NCBI GenBank assembly: GCA_027943335.1
Contig: BSBK01014801.1
Span: 1-64,000, forward strand
Direction: 5' to 3'
Origin: Chamaecyparis obtusa
Taxonomy: Eukaryota; Streptophyta; Pinopsida; Cupressales; Cupressaceae
DNA length: 64,000 nucleotides
Position 1 is the stretch's first letter. Every line of letters begins with the position of its first letter. Under the pieces are notes generated by a model. It made no database searches. It saw only the letters and a list, made by a program, of their open reading frames with translations, and was not told where the DNA came from. The position numbers and the translations under genes were made by a program. This document shows, piece after piece, positions 43,508 to 55,138 of the stretch.

Positions 43508-45294
43508 CTATAATTTCAATGTACTCCTCTGACTATCATTCATTCCTATTGGACATTTCATATTTCTCAAGTAATAGATAATATCATGATACCAAATACA
43601 ATCATCCATAGCACATGTATAATCAATTTCAGAATGATTTACCTGATTTGCATCAAGATTGGATTGGGCCATCAGTTTTGCCAATCCTTGTCCTCTAACC
43701 AATTTGGTAATTTGGATATCAACATTGAATTCTTGGATCCTATTGATCCATCTGAATCTTCTCCTAGACACCTCCTACTATGAGAAAATATCCTTTACAA
43801 CTACACTTGTCACAAAAGCAATCACAACTACCCCCATCAAGTAACACCTAAAAGCCTTGACTACCTTCACAAGTGCATATGCTTGTTTCTCATTTATGTC
43901 ATACTTCAATTCAGTAGCTTGCAAAGATTTACTGAAGAATGCAATAGGCTACTCAAAACCATCCTTATTCTTTTGCAACAAAAATATACAAATAGTGTGA
44001 AAAGATGCAAAGGAAAAGATGTGCATTGGGACATTATAATTAGGTGGCTTAAGCACTGGTGCATCTTTGATATCCTTCTTGATATTTTTGAAAGCCTCAT
44101 CAAGCTCACCCTCCCAATTGATTGCAAATCCCTTCTTCAACATCTTAGAAATAGGTCTAGTAACCTTTGCAAAATTTGTCACAAACCTTCTCAAGAAATT
44201 TACCTGACCAAACAAGGACCGAATCCCTTTAACATTTTTTGGCCTTTGAATTTTATCAATAGCTGCTACCCTCTCAGGGTCAATTCTCACTCCTTGCTTC
44301 CCAACTAAGTGGCCAAGCAACTTACCTTCAGTGACACCAAATGCACATTTCCTTGGGTTTAATGAAATGCCATATTCCAAAGCCCTCACAAATATTTTAT
44401 CTAAATGAGTACAATGGTCTTTTTCCTTCTTGGAATAGGTAGTTAAATCATCTTGATAGACAACAAGGAAATCATTGATAAAATCTACAAAAGCAATATC
44501 CATTGCTCTTTGAAAAGTAGCACCAGCATTTACGAGACCAAAAAGCATTCTCACTTAAACATATGTCCCCCAAGGTGTTGTAAAAGTTGTCTTGAATTTC
44601 TCTGATTCTTTTACAATTACCTAATTGTAACCAGAGAAACCATCCATCATAGACATCAATTCTGATCTGGTTACCCTTTGCAGCATAGCCTGATAGTTAT
44701 CAATTCTGATCTGGTTACCCTTTGCACTGTATAGTTATCCTTCAATGAGCTGATGTTCAAATTAATGAAGTCCACACAAAGCCCGATGTCACCATTCTTC
44801 TTTCTCACAGGAACAAGGTTTGAAACCCAAGAAGAGTACCTAATAGGCTTGATAATGCCAGCATCTCTTAACTTCATTAACTCTTCTTGCATCTTGGGTG
44901 CCAAAGTAGGATTGATAAGCCCTTTTTTTTTCCTGAAAGGTTTAGCATCTTCTCTCAAAGGAATAATATGCTGAAACAAATCTTCTCTATAAACCTTCAA
45001 GTCATCATATGACCATGCAAAAACATGCCTGAATTTTCTCAATAACTCAATCAAAGATTTTCTCACATTGTGAGACATGTCCCTACCAATGTACACCTTC
45101 TTAGGTGCCTCATGTGTCCCAAGATTTATGTCCTCTAGATCAGCATGACCTTCTCCTTTGATATTCTTTTGAACTCTATCCTGGTTATCAAAGATAGTTT
45201 CCAAAACAACAAGCCCCTTGGGCACCTTGTTAGTTCTAAGTTGAATGACTTCATTGCTAAAGACAACCTCCTTTCCTTCTACTGACTCAACCAA
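43508..45294 (-). pseudogene. element 2 reverse transcriptase and RNase H, broken
   Basis: RT fingers/palm: VSNLVPVRKKNGD and LCVDFINLN (45294-44671). The frame is then broken by a 44-bp tandem duplication (44657-44744, repeated TCTGATCTGGTTACCC). RT resumes at 44554 with FGLVNAGATFQRAMD and YQDDLTTYSKK, the YxDD active site at about 44455. The connection and the ordinary gypsy RNase H (PIAFFSKSLQ, INEKQAYALV) follow, with TAG stops between 43949 and 43771. The tail (TKLVRGQGLAKLMA) leads into the integrase. The duplication accounts for the frame change between 45294 and 44554, so RT was ancestrally in one frame. Confidence 0.88.
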
Positions 45295-45324
45295 GGCTGA
45301 ACAATCAAATTCCTGACCATGATA

Positions 45325-45831
45325 CTAATCTTCACAACTCATAAACTTCAAGATATCATTATCATCATCAAAAACTTGCCAATTCTCAACATTATCTAGT
45401 ACACTAGGCCTAGCCTGAATTTCAACTTTAGAGATACCAGCAAAAGTAATATCATTGGGATTGATTGCAATATTGGCTAAAAAGTCAGCCATCTTATTGT
45501 TACTCCTATTCTTCCACTCAATATTGAAGGCATCAAAATGTTCAATCAAATCCCAAACTGCATTCCTATATTGTTTTAACCTTTTATTCTTGGAAGCATA
45601 TATTGACCTGACTTGGGACACTACCAACTCAAAATCACCAACAACACTTAAACACTTAATTCCATGTTTTTGTGCCAACCTTAGTCCTAACAACAATGCC
45701 GCATATTCTACTATATTGTTGGTACAAAAGAAATTCAATGTGAAAGAAAATTTGTAGGTTTTTCCATTAGGAGAAATAAGTAAAATTCCTACTCTTGCTC
45801 CATTCTTACAATTTGCACCATCAAAGTACAT
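45325..45831 (-). pseudogene. element 2 additional (archaeal/plant-type) RNase H domain
   Basis: Open segment between protease and RT, in the same frame as both. Motifs: YFDGANCKNGARVGIL (first Asp), TNNIVEYAALLLGLRLA (Glu), VVGDFELVVSQV (Asp) and NKMADFLANIA (last Asp). This is the D-E-D-D arrangement of the extra RNase H found in Tat-type elements and in plant RNase H-like proteins (established). All four acidic positions are kept. A linker (NWQVFDDDNDILKFM) leads to RT. The domain ends at a TAG (45325-45327). Its place upstream of RT is unusual; see findings. Confidence 0.88.
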
Positions 45832-46023
45832 TACCTACAAATCACCCTTCACAAAAATAACACTTACCTCAACAAAGATAGGTGACAAAATAGGTTCCTT
45901 CTCAAGTACAGGGATCTCTTCCCTAAAAGCATTAATATCAGTATCCACAAAACATGTAGTTTCATTGTCAATATTTCTCTCAATCATGTGACATACTCTT
46001 GGCTCTCGATCAATCTTGACAAA

Positions 46024-46572
46024 CTAATCATCAATCTTGAAAGTGGCATACGAAAGATCACACTGTAAACTTCCACCCATGGCAGCACTCCACCTTCTAG
46101 ATAGTAGCATCCCATAATGAGGAGGGATGTCCACCACCAAAACACTCATTGTTAGCTCTTTCTCTAGATATGCTACCAGCCTATATGGCATTGCATTAAT
46201 AGTCCCAATGACTGGTACCTCCCTCTGATCCATTGCACAACATCTGCCTTGAACTGTATCAACTTTAAGGTCCAACTTTTCCATAATCTTGAAAGGCATA
46301 ATAGTATTAGAGGCACCACTATCCATCATACAATTTCTTAATTTCATTCCATTCACAAGCACACTTAAAAAGAATGGATCAATGTTCTCAAGGCTAGAAT
46401 TGACAAAACTATCCAAATATAGAGGAGGAATTTGAGATACAATTCCTTGAGTAGCAACACCTTTCAAAGCTTTATCCTGAGATCCATTGCATGCAACATT
46501 ATTGTTATGAACATTATCTACCCATGTAATAGCTTTATCTTTGTGTTCAGGGATCCTCAACAATTCTGACAA
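46024..46572 (-). pseudogene. element 2 protease
   Basis: Aspartic protease of the retropepsin type: MMDSGASNTIMP (active site DSGA, about 46320), then GTINAMPYRL and PHYGMLLSRRW. It lies in the same frame as gag upstream and the extra RNase H downstream, with no frameshift or stop designed between gag and pol. Open for 182 codons; the flanking TAG/TAA codons look like decay. Confidence 0.88.
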
Positions 46573-46590
46573 TGGAACCTTAACTATAAT

Positions 46591-49417
46591 CTAGGACAAT
46601 ACAGCTAACATATCAATAGGAGTAGAGGAAGGAATCTCAATCTGCACTACGTTAGCATCTCTTTTCTTATCTAATACATTAGGTGTATTGACCATCCTCA
46701 TTTTTTCAATCTTAGCCATTGTGTTAACTGGCTTTTCAATCTCACTAGAAAATCTGTCAACTCCAACTCCCTTAGGCTCACAATTCTTACCTTTTAGATT
46801 CTTGAATTTCACCATGTGATCACCTTTTGATTTGTTCTCATTAGGCTCTCTAGAGTTGGTACTCTTTACAAACATTCCTATAGCTTTCTCATTTGTATTC
46901 CTTGCCACCATGCCTTTAGTTTGCACTTGGGCAATCATTTCTGTAGTAATCCTATCCATCTCTTCTCTAGAAGTTCTTCTTAAATTTACTGGCTTAGAAG
47001 AAGAGTTCATGTTACATATCTCCTTATCAATATCTTCATTATCAGAAAAAACCTCTTGATGAAAAAGGGCTTGATTGTTTCTTTTTACATTTACATCTAC
47101 TTCTTCATCAAAATTAGAATCATCTTCATATCCTAGATATGAAGTAGCCATGTTGCATCCAACATCATCTTGATCTTCTTCTTGATCTATCTCATCATTG
47201 CCACAATCTTGATTTGCAGCCATAGAATGTGCAACCACACAATGCTCTACAAAATGAGGGGACTGGCATGCAACACACCAAGGTATGTCATGCATGATAT
47301 TTATTGGAGCCTTTTGTAGAGGGTTAGGGACACCTCTATCATTGTTTCCTCTTGTAGCAAGGACAATAGGCTTGTCATCCTTCCATTGGGTGTTGTAGGG
47401 GTAGTTCTGCAATCTATTCTACTTATTGAAATTTTTGTTGAACTGAGGCCTTTCATTGGTGGGAGCACTGATGTTCCTATCTGTAGGTGCCTTCAAATCC
47501 TTTGATGAATTGAACGCTTTATCCAATTTATCTTCTTCTTGCCTCCTAGTTCCAACATTCCTATCAGTTTCCTTTTTGTATTTCTTGTCTCCAAACAACT
47601 TTGGATCATCTCTCTTCCCACCCAATTTCCTTGATATCTTCATATTGTTCTCAATATTGACAGTAATCCTAAAAACATCTCTAAGAGTTCTTGGTTCCTT
47701 TTCCCTCAGTAAGTACCCCATTTTTCCATCAAATGCATTGAAGCATGTGGTTAGACAAACATTGTCATCTAACCGCATAACTTGGAACAACTTATGCATA
47801 CCCTTCTGAAATCTCATGTTGAATTCAACTGCAGACTCGTTCTAATTTTTCCTTATGGTATTGAATCCATTCAACATGAAACTAGATTTAGGCCTATCAC
47901 CATACTACTCTTTAAAACATCTCTCAAAGGAATCCCAAGTATCGATACATTTATGAGGAAGTCTCTTAAACCAATATCTAGCATCCCCGATTAGAGATTG
48001 AACAAATAATTTCATGACCACATCCTCATGCTCAACCTCATAATCATTAAGCATATCAACAAATAGCCTAAGATGCTCCTCACAACTAATAGCATTATTA
48101 CCAGCAAACTTAGGTACCTTATCTCTTATATCATTTGGAAAAGCATTTGGGTAGCCTGGTATCCAATCAAAACTAATTTTCCTATAGCCTTCTAATTGCA
48201 TAGGTCTTCTTTGAAATCCTAAACTAGTGTTCCCACTAGAATTATTATTTGTATCTACATTCCCATCCACTTGCACATTTCACTATCTATTAGGATCAAC
48301 AAATGATTTGGTAGATACATTAGGAGTTAGATTACTAGTAGTATCATTGTTAAGTGGAATAGTAGTGTTCATAGATGGCATACCTACTTCAGTAGCAGAG
48401 GGGCCATGAACATTATCTGATGAAGCCCTCAAGAACTAGATCTTTCTTCTTTTCTCTGCAATAGCAGCATCAACTTCAACTCTTTCCAACTCTCAAGCAA
48501 GAGCTTCATCCTCTTTTCTTTTTCTTTCTATCTCTATCTCCCTATTTGATTTAGGTGGTGGAATCCTTGGTATTGTCACTAGTTTTCTTATTTGGACACC
48601 CACCATCTTCTACTTTCCTTTTTCCTTAATAACTATAGTAGGCCTAGTGATCTCATGTCCATTTACCCTTAGGCAATGGAGCATAAATTTTCACTTGTCT
48701 AATCATAGCGCGCTCTTCATCAAACTCATGGTCTTGTAACAAGTGTTCCTACTCACTTCTAAGAGCTTCAAGATCACCAAAAATATCATGCTGCAACACC
48801 CTAGGAGCAAAAGCAAGCATCTTGTTTCTCTCCTTCATTTCATTAATCTTTCTTAAAAGAGACTGCCTTTCTATTAGAGCATTCACCTTCTTAGCTTCTC
48901 TCTCCTCTTGTGACCTCTTATGTATGGCATCCTACTCTGCCAACTATAACCTAAGTGCATTTAGGTCATGTGGATCTATCATGTTGTCTTCAGAGCTTAA
49001 TGACACTTCCACATCAGTAGGATGCTAATATGGGAAATGCACTTGCCTTGGTCTCATGGGTTCTCTTCTAAAATTATCTTCATCAAGATCTAAATCAATC
49101 TCCAAACCCATCTCTTTGGCTTGTTCATCTTGACTTGCAGGCAATGCACCCTTGTCTTGAAATACAGCCTCTAGGGTATCATAAAATCTATCTTTAGAGC
49201 AACCACCATCTGATCTAGAAACTCTATCTTGTGAACATTCCTCACTTGAGGAAACATGTGGTGCTATACCTCTGGTATTTCTTTGTTCTGTTATGGGAGC
49301 ACTAGTAGACTCACCATTCCTTCTGATCCAACTCTTCTTCTCCTGTCCAGGTAATTATTCCAGAGTGACCTCCAAATTTTTTCTAACAAAGGACCTAGTA
49401 TTCCTTCTCTTGTCCAT
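46591..49417 (-). pseudogene. element 2 Gag, broken
   Basis: Begins at ATG 49417-49415 (MDKRRNTRSFVRKNLEV), 34 bases after the primer site. The N-terminal part is highly charged and probably coiled-coil (EREAKKVNALIERQSLL, IEIERKRKEDEALA). A 1-base frame change lies near 48660. The capsid domain follows (VPKFAGNNAISCEEHLRLF, DARYWFKRLPHKC, 48276-47905), then LREKEPRTLRDVFR (47817-47419), an acidic region, and a knuckle CVACQSPHFVEHC near 47285-47247 with C-x2-C-x3-H-x4-C spacing. Stops are mostly TAG/TAA/TGA one C-to-T change from CAG, CAA, CGA or TGG. The product would form the particle shell. Confidence 0.85.
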
Positions 49418-49450
49418 CTTTAACTTATGACACTGGTTTTTTAACCTTTT

Positions 49451-49466
49451 GAGTCACCACCCACCA
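49451..49466 (-). other. element 2 primer binding site
   Basis: On the element strand, TGGTGGGTGGTGACTC begins one base after the LTR end (CCCACA). Its complement, GAGTCACCACCCACCA, has the layout of a tRNA 3' end: T-stem GAGTC, acceptor strand, discriminator base, CCA. The tRNA species is not assigned. Confidence 0.65.
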
Positions 49467-49467
49467 A

Positions 49468-52009
49468 TGTGGGAAATCTTTAACTAAACACAACAGGAAA
49501 ACAAGAGTGCACTTTGAAAACCTTTATCTCTAGACTCTCCCTAGCAGAGTCTCCATTTTATTGGGAGTTCCCTATAATCTTCGACTTGTAGGTTTATACT
49601 TTGATGGATAACATTTAATATAACTTTGACTCTATCACCACTCCAAAGTCTACAAGGAAGAGGGCCAATTAACAAGGATCAACAATGAGATCCTCCTACA
49701 CTTTGAGCCATAATGCTCAGGTGGGTGTACCCTTGACTCACTTCTCCAAAGGAGTCTCAAATAATATACAACTATACCCTTACCAATTGATTAAATATTT
49801 TATCATTTGAATGTGTGTATGATTGATGATGGACAACCTCTAGAGAATGGACTAGTGCCTTAACCAAGGGCAAAGAGTCACCTAATAACATATATCAAAT
49901 GAAGATCTTAAATCAAAAACTCTTGAGTTCAGGATAAATGTTTTTCCTATTACCCCTCTCCCTCAAACACAAGGACATCAGATTCTTATTTGGTTGTAAA
50001 CTCACTGAACTCACCTAAAAGACTTTAATCCTAACTTTGTTAGGAACTCAAAGATGACTTCACAATACTCTTTGTTTACCATATGCTAATACACTTTGTG
50101 ACACTAACATATATGAGCTTAGAACCAAAACAAGAAGACATACACAAATGAAAGATTGAAACTCAATAGCATTCTCATTAACATATTTAGGATCAATACA
50201 CTATAAAACAAAAAAATGCCAAAGGAAAAGCCCCAAAGTCCAGGCTCTCCTTGCTCAATGAATTAACATCAACAATGAAGGACCAAAAAGAAAGTTTTGG
50301 AACCCTCACTAAATCGAAAAAGCTACAATATATACCACCACTAGTCACCTTGGAATCCTTAAAGAAGATGCATCAAGCTTCAGGTGACTAGGGTTAGGGT
50401 TTCAACCACCCAACCAACTAGAAATGGTCACAAATTTATTATAGGGGAAGAAACCCAGGCAACCAGGAGAAAGAAAATCCTGGAGTGATCCACAATCATG
50501 ATAATCTCACTAAGAAGGTACTGAGAACCAAAAAAATGACCAAAATGTCAACCTGTTTGGCCACCTGCAGCATGCCTCGAGCACAAGAAACATAGTACAG
50601 ACCCTTGCAAATGATCATGGAACACCCTGGACCACACTGTAACAACAAGTGCCACCAAACAAATCAAATCCAACTATGAAAGAATTCAATTTTGGTCCTT
50701 TCTGTCACTAAGAAACCCTCTGCAAATTTGAATTTGAAAAATAATGGTCATTTCCATGCACCAGTAGGAAATTGGTGGTTGACATTTGTAATCAGATACA
50801 CTTTAAGTTGTGGCCATTAGATCCTTCCATTTCATGGGCTTTATGTCCCCAACCCATCCAGATACCTCAGGTTTACCTCTAGTAGATATGTGACAAAGCA
50901 TTTTCCTATTTGCGCAATCAAAAACTTAACCCACCTTTAACTCCATGACTTAGCAAACAAAGGAAACCTAACTCATCTCAGCTACATCTGGTGAATCAGC
51001 AATTGAAGGCTTTCATTAGTTTGCAAAGAACTTTATCTATCTTCCAAATAGTTTAGCAATTACGTGAATACACATTCACTAAATCACCAGTCAAACTAGA
51101 GTACCACCATCTCATTTTGCGAATGAGCAAAAAGCATTGAAAATTGTTGGAACTGCCAAACATTTTATCAGGACCACCAAAACATTGAGGAAATTTAATG
51201 GGCCCACATCAAGAAGATTGACAGTTGTCTCATCTTCGCATAGACCTTCAAGATTCATTCAGATCATAAGATAACCATCAGATGAAGAATCTTACCCTGC
51301 CCTAACAATCCTCTGACACCGAAAGAGATCAATGGCTATCTTAAGTTTGCATGTGTCCAAAAAAACCCATCAGATTACATGCCAACCATTGATGCTCTAC
51401 AAGTGTCACAACCCACTAAACCTCAAAAAACCTGGCCCCACTGATAGCATATCCAGTCACTCACCCATGGACTAATCAAAGCTTTCCATTTGTGTACATG
51501 TAGCAATGGACCCGCCTGCAAGGAAAGGCTATGTCATGAAAAGAAATCAACGATCATTACAAAAGCGCAAGCCTCTAATAAAACCCTTGTGCTTTCGTGA
51601 CAACCGTTGGATGAAGATGGTATCAGAAGGTCAGGCCCAGGAAAGAATGAAGTTAGAACATAGGAAATATTAAAACACTAACTTAGAAAAATATTAGCGC
51701 TGGGACTTAGGAAAATTAAAGGCCTCTGGGGGTATAAAACCTTTAGTCACAAGATCATGTAACATAAAAAAGGTTCACGCGATCATGCGACAAAAGGGGA
51801 AAATGATTGAGCACATGCGTTAAAGGGATTTTTAAGTGGCCCAAAAAGTAATGACAAATTAGAACAGGGCTAGGGCAAGACAAAGGGTTTCACACCAATG
51901 GCTAGTTTTTCAAAAATTTGAACTAAGGGTTTATGCCAGAGACCTAAAAACAACTGCAGAGACTAGGGGGAAATTACTAGAGCCATGAAATTTTTTGCAC
52001 GTGCTAACA
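49468..52009 (-). repeat. element 2 5' LTR
   Basis: 2,542 bp if the boundary beside the primer site is right (plus strand TGTGGGAAATC to GCTAACA). It lacks the solo LTR seen in the left copy. It carries the telo-box-like motif at 50388-50402 and the palindrome series at about 51216-51612. The right boundary is fixed because the two LTR copies diverge immediately after GCTAACA. The left boundary rests on the TG...CA rule and the primer site. Confidence 0.85.
51216..51612. repeat. palindromic modules in element 2 5' LTR
   Basis: Counterparts of the left-LTR palindromes, with left arms at about 51216 (GATTGACAG), 51327 (GATCAATGG) and 51546 (ATCAACG): the same 111 and 219 bp spacing. Arms are more decayed here, mainly C/T and G/A changes, but the right arm of the last one keeps GACAACCGTTGGAT (51599-51612). 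Confidence 0.7.
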
Positions 52010-52396
52010 AGACATTCATTTTGTATCAAGGTTTGGGCAAAAAATATCCAGTTCATCCCTAAACACATCTGCTTCAACATGTTCCTTGCTCTTCTGAAAA
52101 GAATATTTTTAGTAGCATGGTGGCCTTCTTGGAAGCTTATGGGAACTCCTAGATCTACCTCAAGAAGAAAATCTTGTGAATCAACTTGTTGAACAATCTT
52201 GTGGAATTCTACCTCCTTAAAACTCAAAACTTGGCTAATGTCATGTCCTTCTTCATGGCTCAAGGCCTACTTATTACACTGATTAGTGGGAGACAACAAC
52301 TCATCATTATTTTTAATGTCTTTTTTCTACTCCATATTCATTTTTAATGTGAACGTAGTTGTATCCTCATTACTACATTCAATAAAATAAGGTAAC
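52010..52396. other. spacer between two Tat-like elements
   Basis: 387 bp with no recognised feature. A minus-strand frame through it (to 52263) runs into element 2's LTR and has no known motif. It should be the insertion target of element 2, but the other flank was lost at 39233, so a target duplication cannot be tested. Confidence 0.5.
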
Positions 52397-54980
52397 TATT
52401 ATACACTAAGTTTGCACCTTTATCTCAAGCTCTCTTGGTCTTGATAACTCAGTATAACATGGGAATCATCTCTAGGTTGTGGGACCTTTGCTAACTGAGA
52501 TGAGACCTCCAGGTTCTAGGCTGGTTCCTCTTGGATAATCACCTTAATCTACTTCTAGACATGAAAAGTAAACTTTGGAGGAAAAGGGATAGAAGGAGTA
52601 CTTGAAAGGGAAATGATTGAAAGAAAACTACCTACTAGGTGATACACCAAAATTAGGGTTTGGATCTTAGTATAGAGGAATGGAGCCAATGAAAGGCTTA
52701 GGTCTAATAGGTCACAACTCAATGAATAGGCTTGCATAAGTATTTCATAGAAGGGTCTGAACGTAAGACAATTTATGACCTACAAGTAGACATTCACTTC
52801 TACAACTCGATGTAGGATTGAGACAAGATTGTTAGGGGTTGAAGTATACCCACAAAAGCATCTAAATTAGATCAAAGATAATAAAACACATAGTTACATA
52901 AAGTAAGAGGGATCAAGAACCCTAAGATACCACTGAAAACATCATATACTTCAATTCAATAAGAGATAAACTCAGACAAGGAAGCATAGGGACATGAAGA
53001 ATTATCACAAAATACCTCTGCAATGTTTGAATTCATCAATGGGAGAAATACAACTGTATAAGCCAAAGGGTAAAAAAGATACCATAGATGACCTTTAAGA
53101 AAAATGAAATTCTTTTACAATTGTCCAACTCTGAGCTTAAAAGTTCCAAAAATACATTATATACATACGCAACTACACACAAGTAGGAGTCAAAAACCTA
53201 ACTAGGGTTACAAGGTTAATTAATGATATCAAAACCTCAAGGTACACTAATCACTTATTATCAAAATCTCTAAGAAAAACAGCGATCAGATCATATCTTC
53301 TCTTTGCGTGTTGATCCTAGTACTGAGCCCACCTGCAGACACATTAACCTTGATCCATCTACCTACCTGCAACTCCACTAAGCCATGAATTCATCTAAAT
53401 CTGATCCTGGTCTGATATCTAGGTTTAAAATGATTAAACCTGCAAAAGGTGGCCCCAAGCTCATTAAAGCTCTCAACACGTTGTGGTACTCTATAAAATC
53501 TATGGCACTGATGATCAGATCCTCTGTTATCATCCCCTCAACCTTCACTATCTTGAGGAATTCAATTCCAGCTACCCATTTGTCATGCATAGCCACAAAA
53601 TGCAAACCCTAGCAAAACCTTTGTAGAGAAATATTTAAATTTGAATATCAATGGCTAGCCCGGTCATTTTAAAACATAGTCGTTAATGCGAAACCTCTCC
53701 TGGAAGATGAATGGCCCAGATGCACCTTTTAAAATAGTTTAAAACCCCCTCTAACAAGTCAAACACCACCTAGGAGTCAGCAACCAATCAAAAGCGAGTA
53801 AATCAACATCTCTGATAGACCTTGCACCCACGTCCTTGAGAACACCATTGGATGGCTATCGCTATACCGTGATTGTAATGATCGAGCTTTCTTGGATCTT
53901 TGGTATAATGATATCTATGAGATCTTTTCACACTTTAACCTCTTTAGAAACCCCTGACCCCATAGGCCCACTGACAACCACTACATAGCCCTCTCACCAA
54001 TCAAACTGTACCATTTTAGATACATGTTACATACCTCTGACATCGGACCCACTACCTAAGATTCTGATCTAACGGCGGGGGTATGATCTCATAGGGTCAG
54101 AAGATTCTATAAGATCATATGACCACCATAGATCCTAGCCTTTCTTACACATCTACAGATACTCGGCCCCACTGACATCCTTCCACCTATATTCAACCTT
54201 AGCCAATCACAAGCTGCCAAAATAGATCCACATTGCAACTGTCCCTGACACAGGACCCACTGATAGAAGCTCTAACGACAAAAGAGGATCAATGGCTGTC
54301 GCTATACTGCCACATTAACTAGTTCACATCTTGAGCCCTCGGTATAATGACAACCACATGATTAAGTTGGAACTTAACCCACCAAGGAAGATGGCCCCAC
54401 TGACAAGCTGCTGAATCAGACACCGCTGACAAATCAGGAACTGCCAAATAAGATGAGGTGGTATTGGTCCCACTAACAAGATGAACTCTGTAGGCAGGAA
54501 GATCGATGATCGTTACAAGATCTCATGGAATCTTTCAAGGCCATGAGATCATGTGACAACCGTCAGATCTAGAATCTTGACCTAGCTGCCAATCTGAGAC
54601 CACCAACCAAAATGGTAACTGCTCACGGGATCGCTAAATGTTAAGGGGTTAACCGCTAGGAATTAGAGACTTGGTGACTGAAGGATTATTTTGTGCACAT
54701 CCAAATATGAGAACTTAAGTGACCAAGAATAAAGTAACATAAAAGTATAACGCGGCCAAAGGGGTTTTGCAGGGTAATAGCTAGTTTATGAATTTTTCTA
54801 AGGGTTTTTTACTGGCCAGAGACCTAAAAGATATTGTAGAGACCAGGGGAAAAGAGGTAGACTCATGGTGTTTGACAAGATAAAAATAGAGGCCTAGGGA
54901 TGGTTTTTAGCCAAATTTGATGCATAGGAAAATTTGGGTAACATTTTTGCAATTTTTGCTATATGTTGGCTTGCTAGACA
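52397..54980 (-). repeat. element 3 3' LTR
   Basis: About 2,584 bp. Plus-strand start TATTATACACTAAG (TG to TA compared with the right copy), likely end TTGCTAGACA. It aligns with 61453-64000 throughout, with scattered substitutions and an indel near 54866. The right boundary is inferred from the CA end and resemblance to element 2, because the other copy runs off the window. A 75-codon minus-strand frame at 53605-53378 is open in both LTRs. Four palindromic modules lie at 53784-54569. Confidence 0.85.
53784..54569. repeat. four palindromic GATC/AACGG modules, about 215-bp period (element 3 3' LTR)
   Basis: Left arms start at 53850, 54066, 54287 and 54501, spaced 216, 221 and 214 bp. Pairs: 53850-53868 with 53902-53917; 54066-54094 with 54107-54134; 54287-54309 with 54340-54362; 54501-54528 with 54541-54569. 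Left arms begin GATC or GG and run ATGGCTATCGC, TAACGGCGG, AATGGCTGTCGC and GATGATCG. Right arms end in GACAACC-GTC-type text. CCAATCA boxes at 53784, 53997 and 54203 precede the first three by 66-84 bp. GGNCCCACTGAC motifs recur in between. Confidence 0.8.
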
Positions 54981-55138
54981 TGGATCAGTGGCCTTAACAT
55001 CCATTAGGCATGGGGTCAGAAAAAATAAAAAATTCTCACAAGGAGACAAAACTGGAACTATGCTTAGAGCACTTCTTGAAAAGAAGGAAACTACCCTAGG
55101 AAAATGGGAAGAAAGTAGGAAAAACACATTTACAAAAT
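54981..55138 (-). other. element 3 3' untranslated region
   Basis: Between the gag-pol stop and the LTR. It contains an A/T-rich run and, on the element strand, GACCCCATGCC. No purine tract touches the LTR. A 73-codon plus-strand frame here is judged non-coding. Confidence 0.55.

Larger units (their letters stand above)
39234..52009 (-). mobile_element. Tat-like Ty3/gypsy retrotransposon, element 2
   Basis: Minus-strand element: 5' LTR at 49468-52009, primer site at 49451-49466, gag-pol at 49417-42348, 3' LTR at 42125-39234. The two LTRs align over about 2.4 kb. No chromodomain follows the integrase. An extra RNase H domain lies between protease and RT. I place it near the Tat/Ogre side of the non-chromovirus gypsy elements, from the extra RNase H and long LTRs (inference). 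All coding parts are decayed. Confidence 0.88.

Noticed and set aside
49602..49610. TGATGGATAAC as the left edge of element 2's 5' LTR
   Set aside because: The sequence to its left does not resemble a primer site, whereas TGTGGGAAATC at 49468 is preceded by a tRNA-3'-end-like sequence. The left LTR is better explained as truncated.
51931..52263. 110-codon minus-strand frame as a host gene
   Set aside because: It runs across the element 2 LTR boundary, so it is a chance frame joining spacer and LTR.
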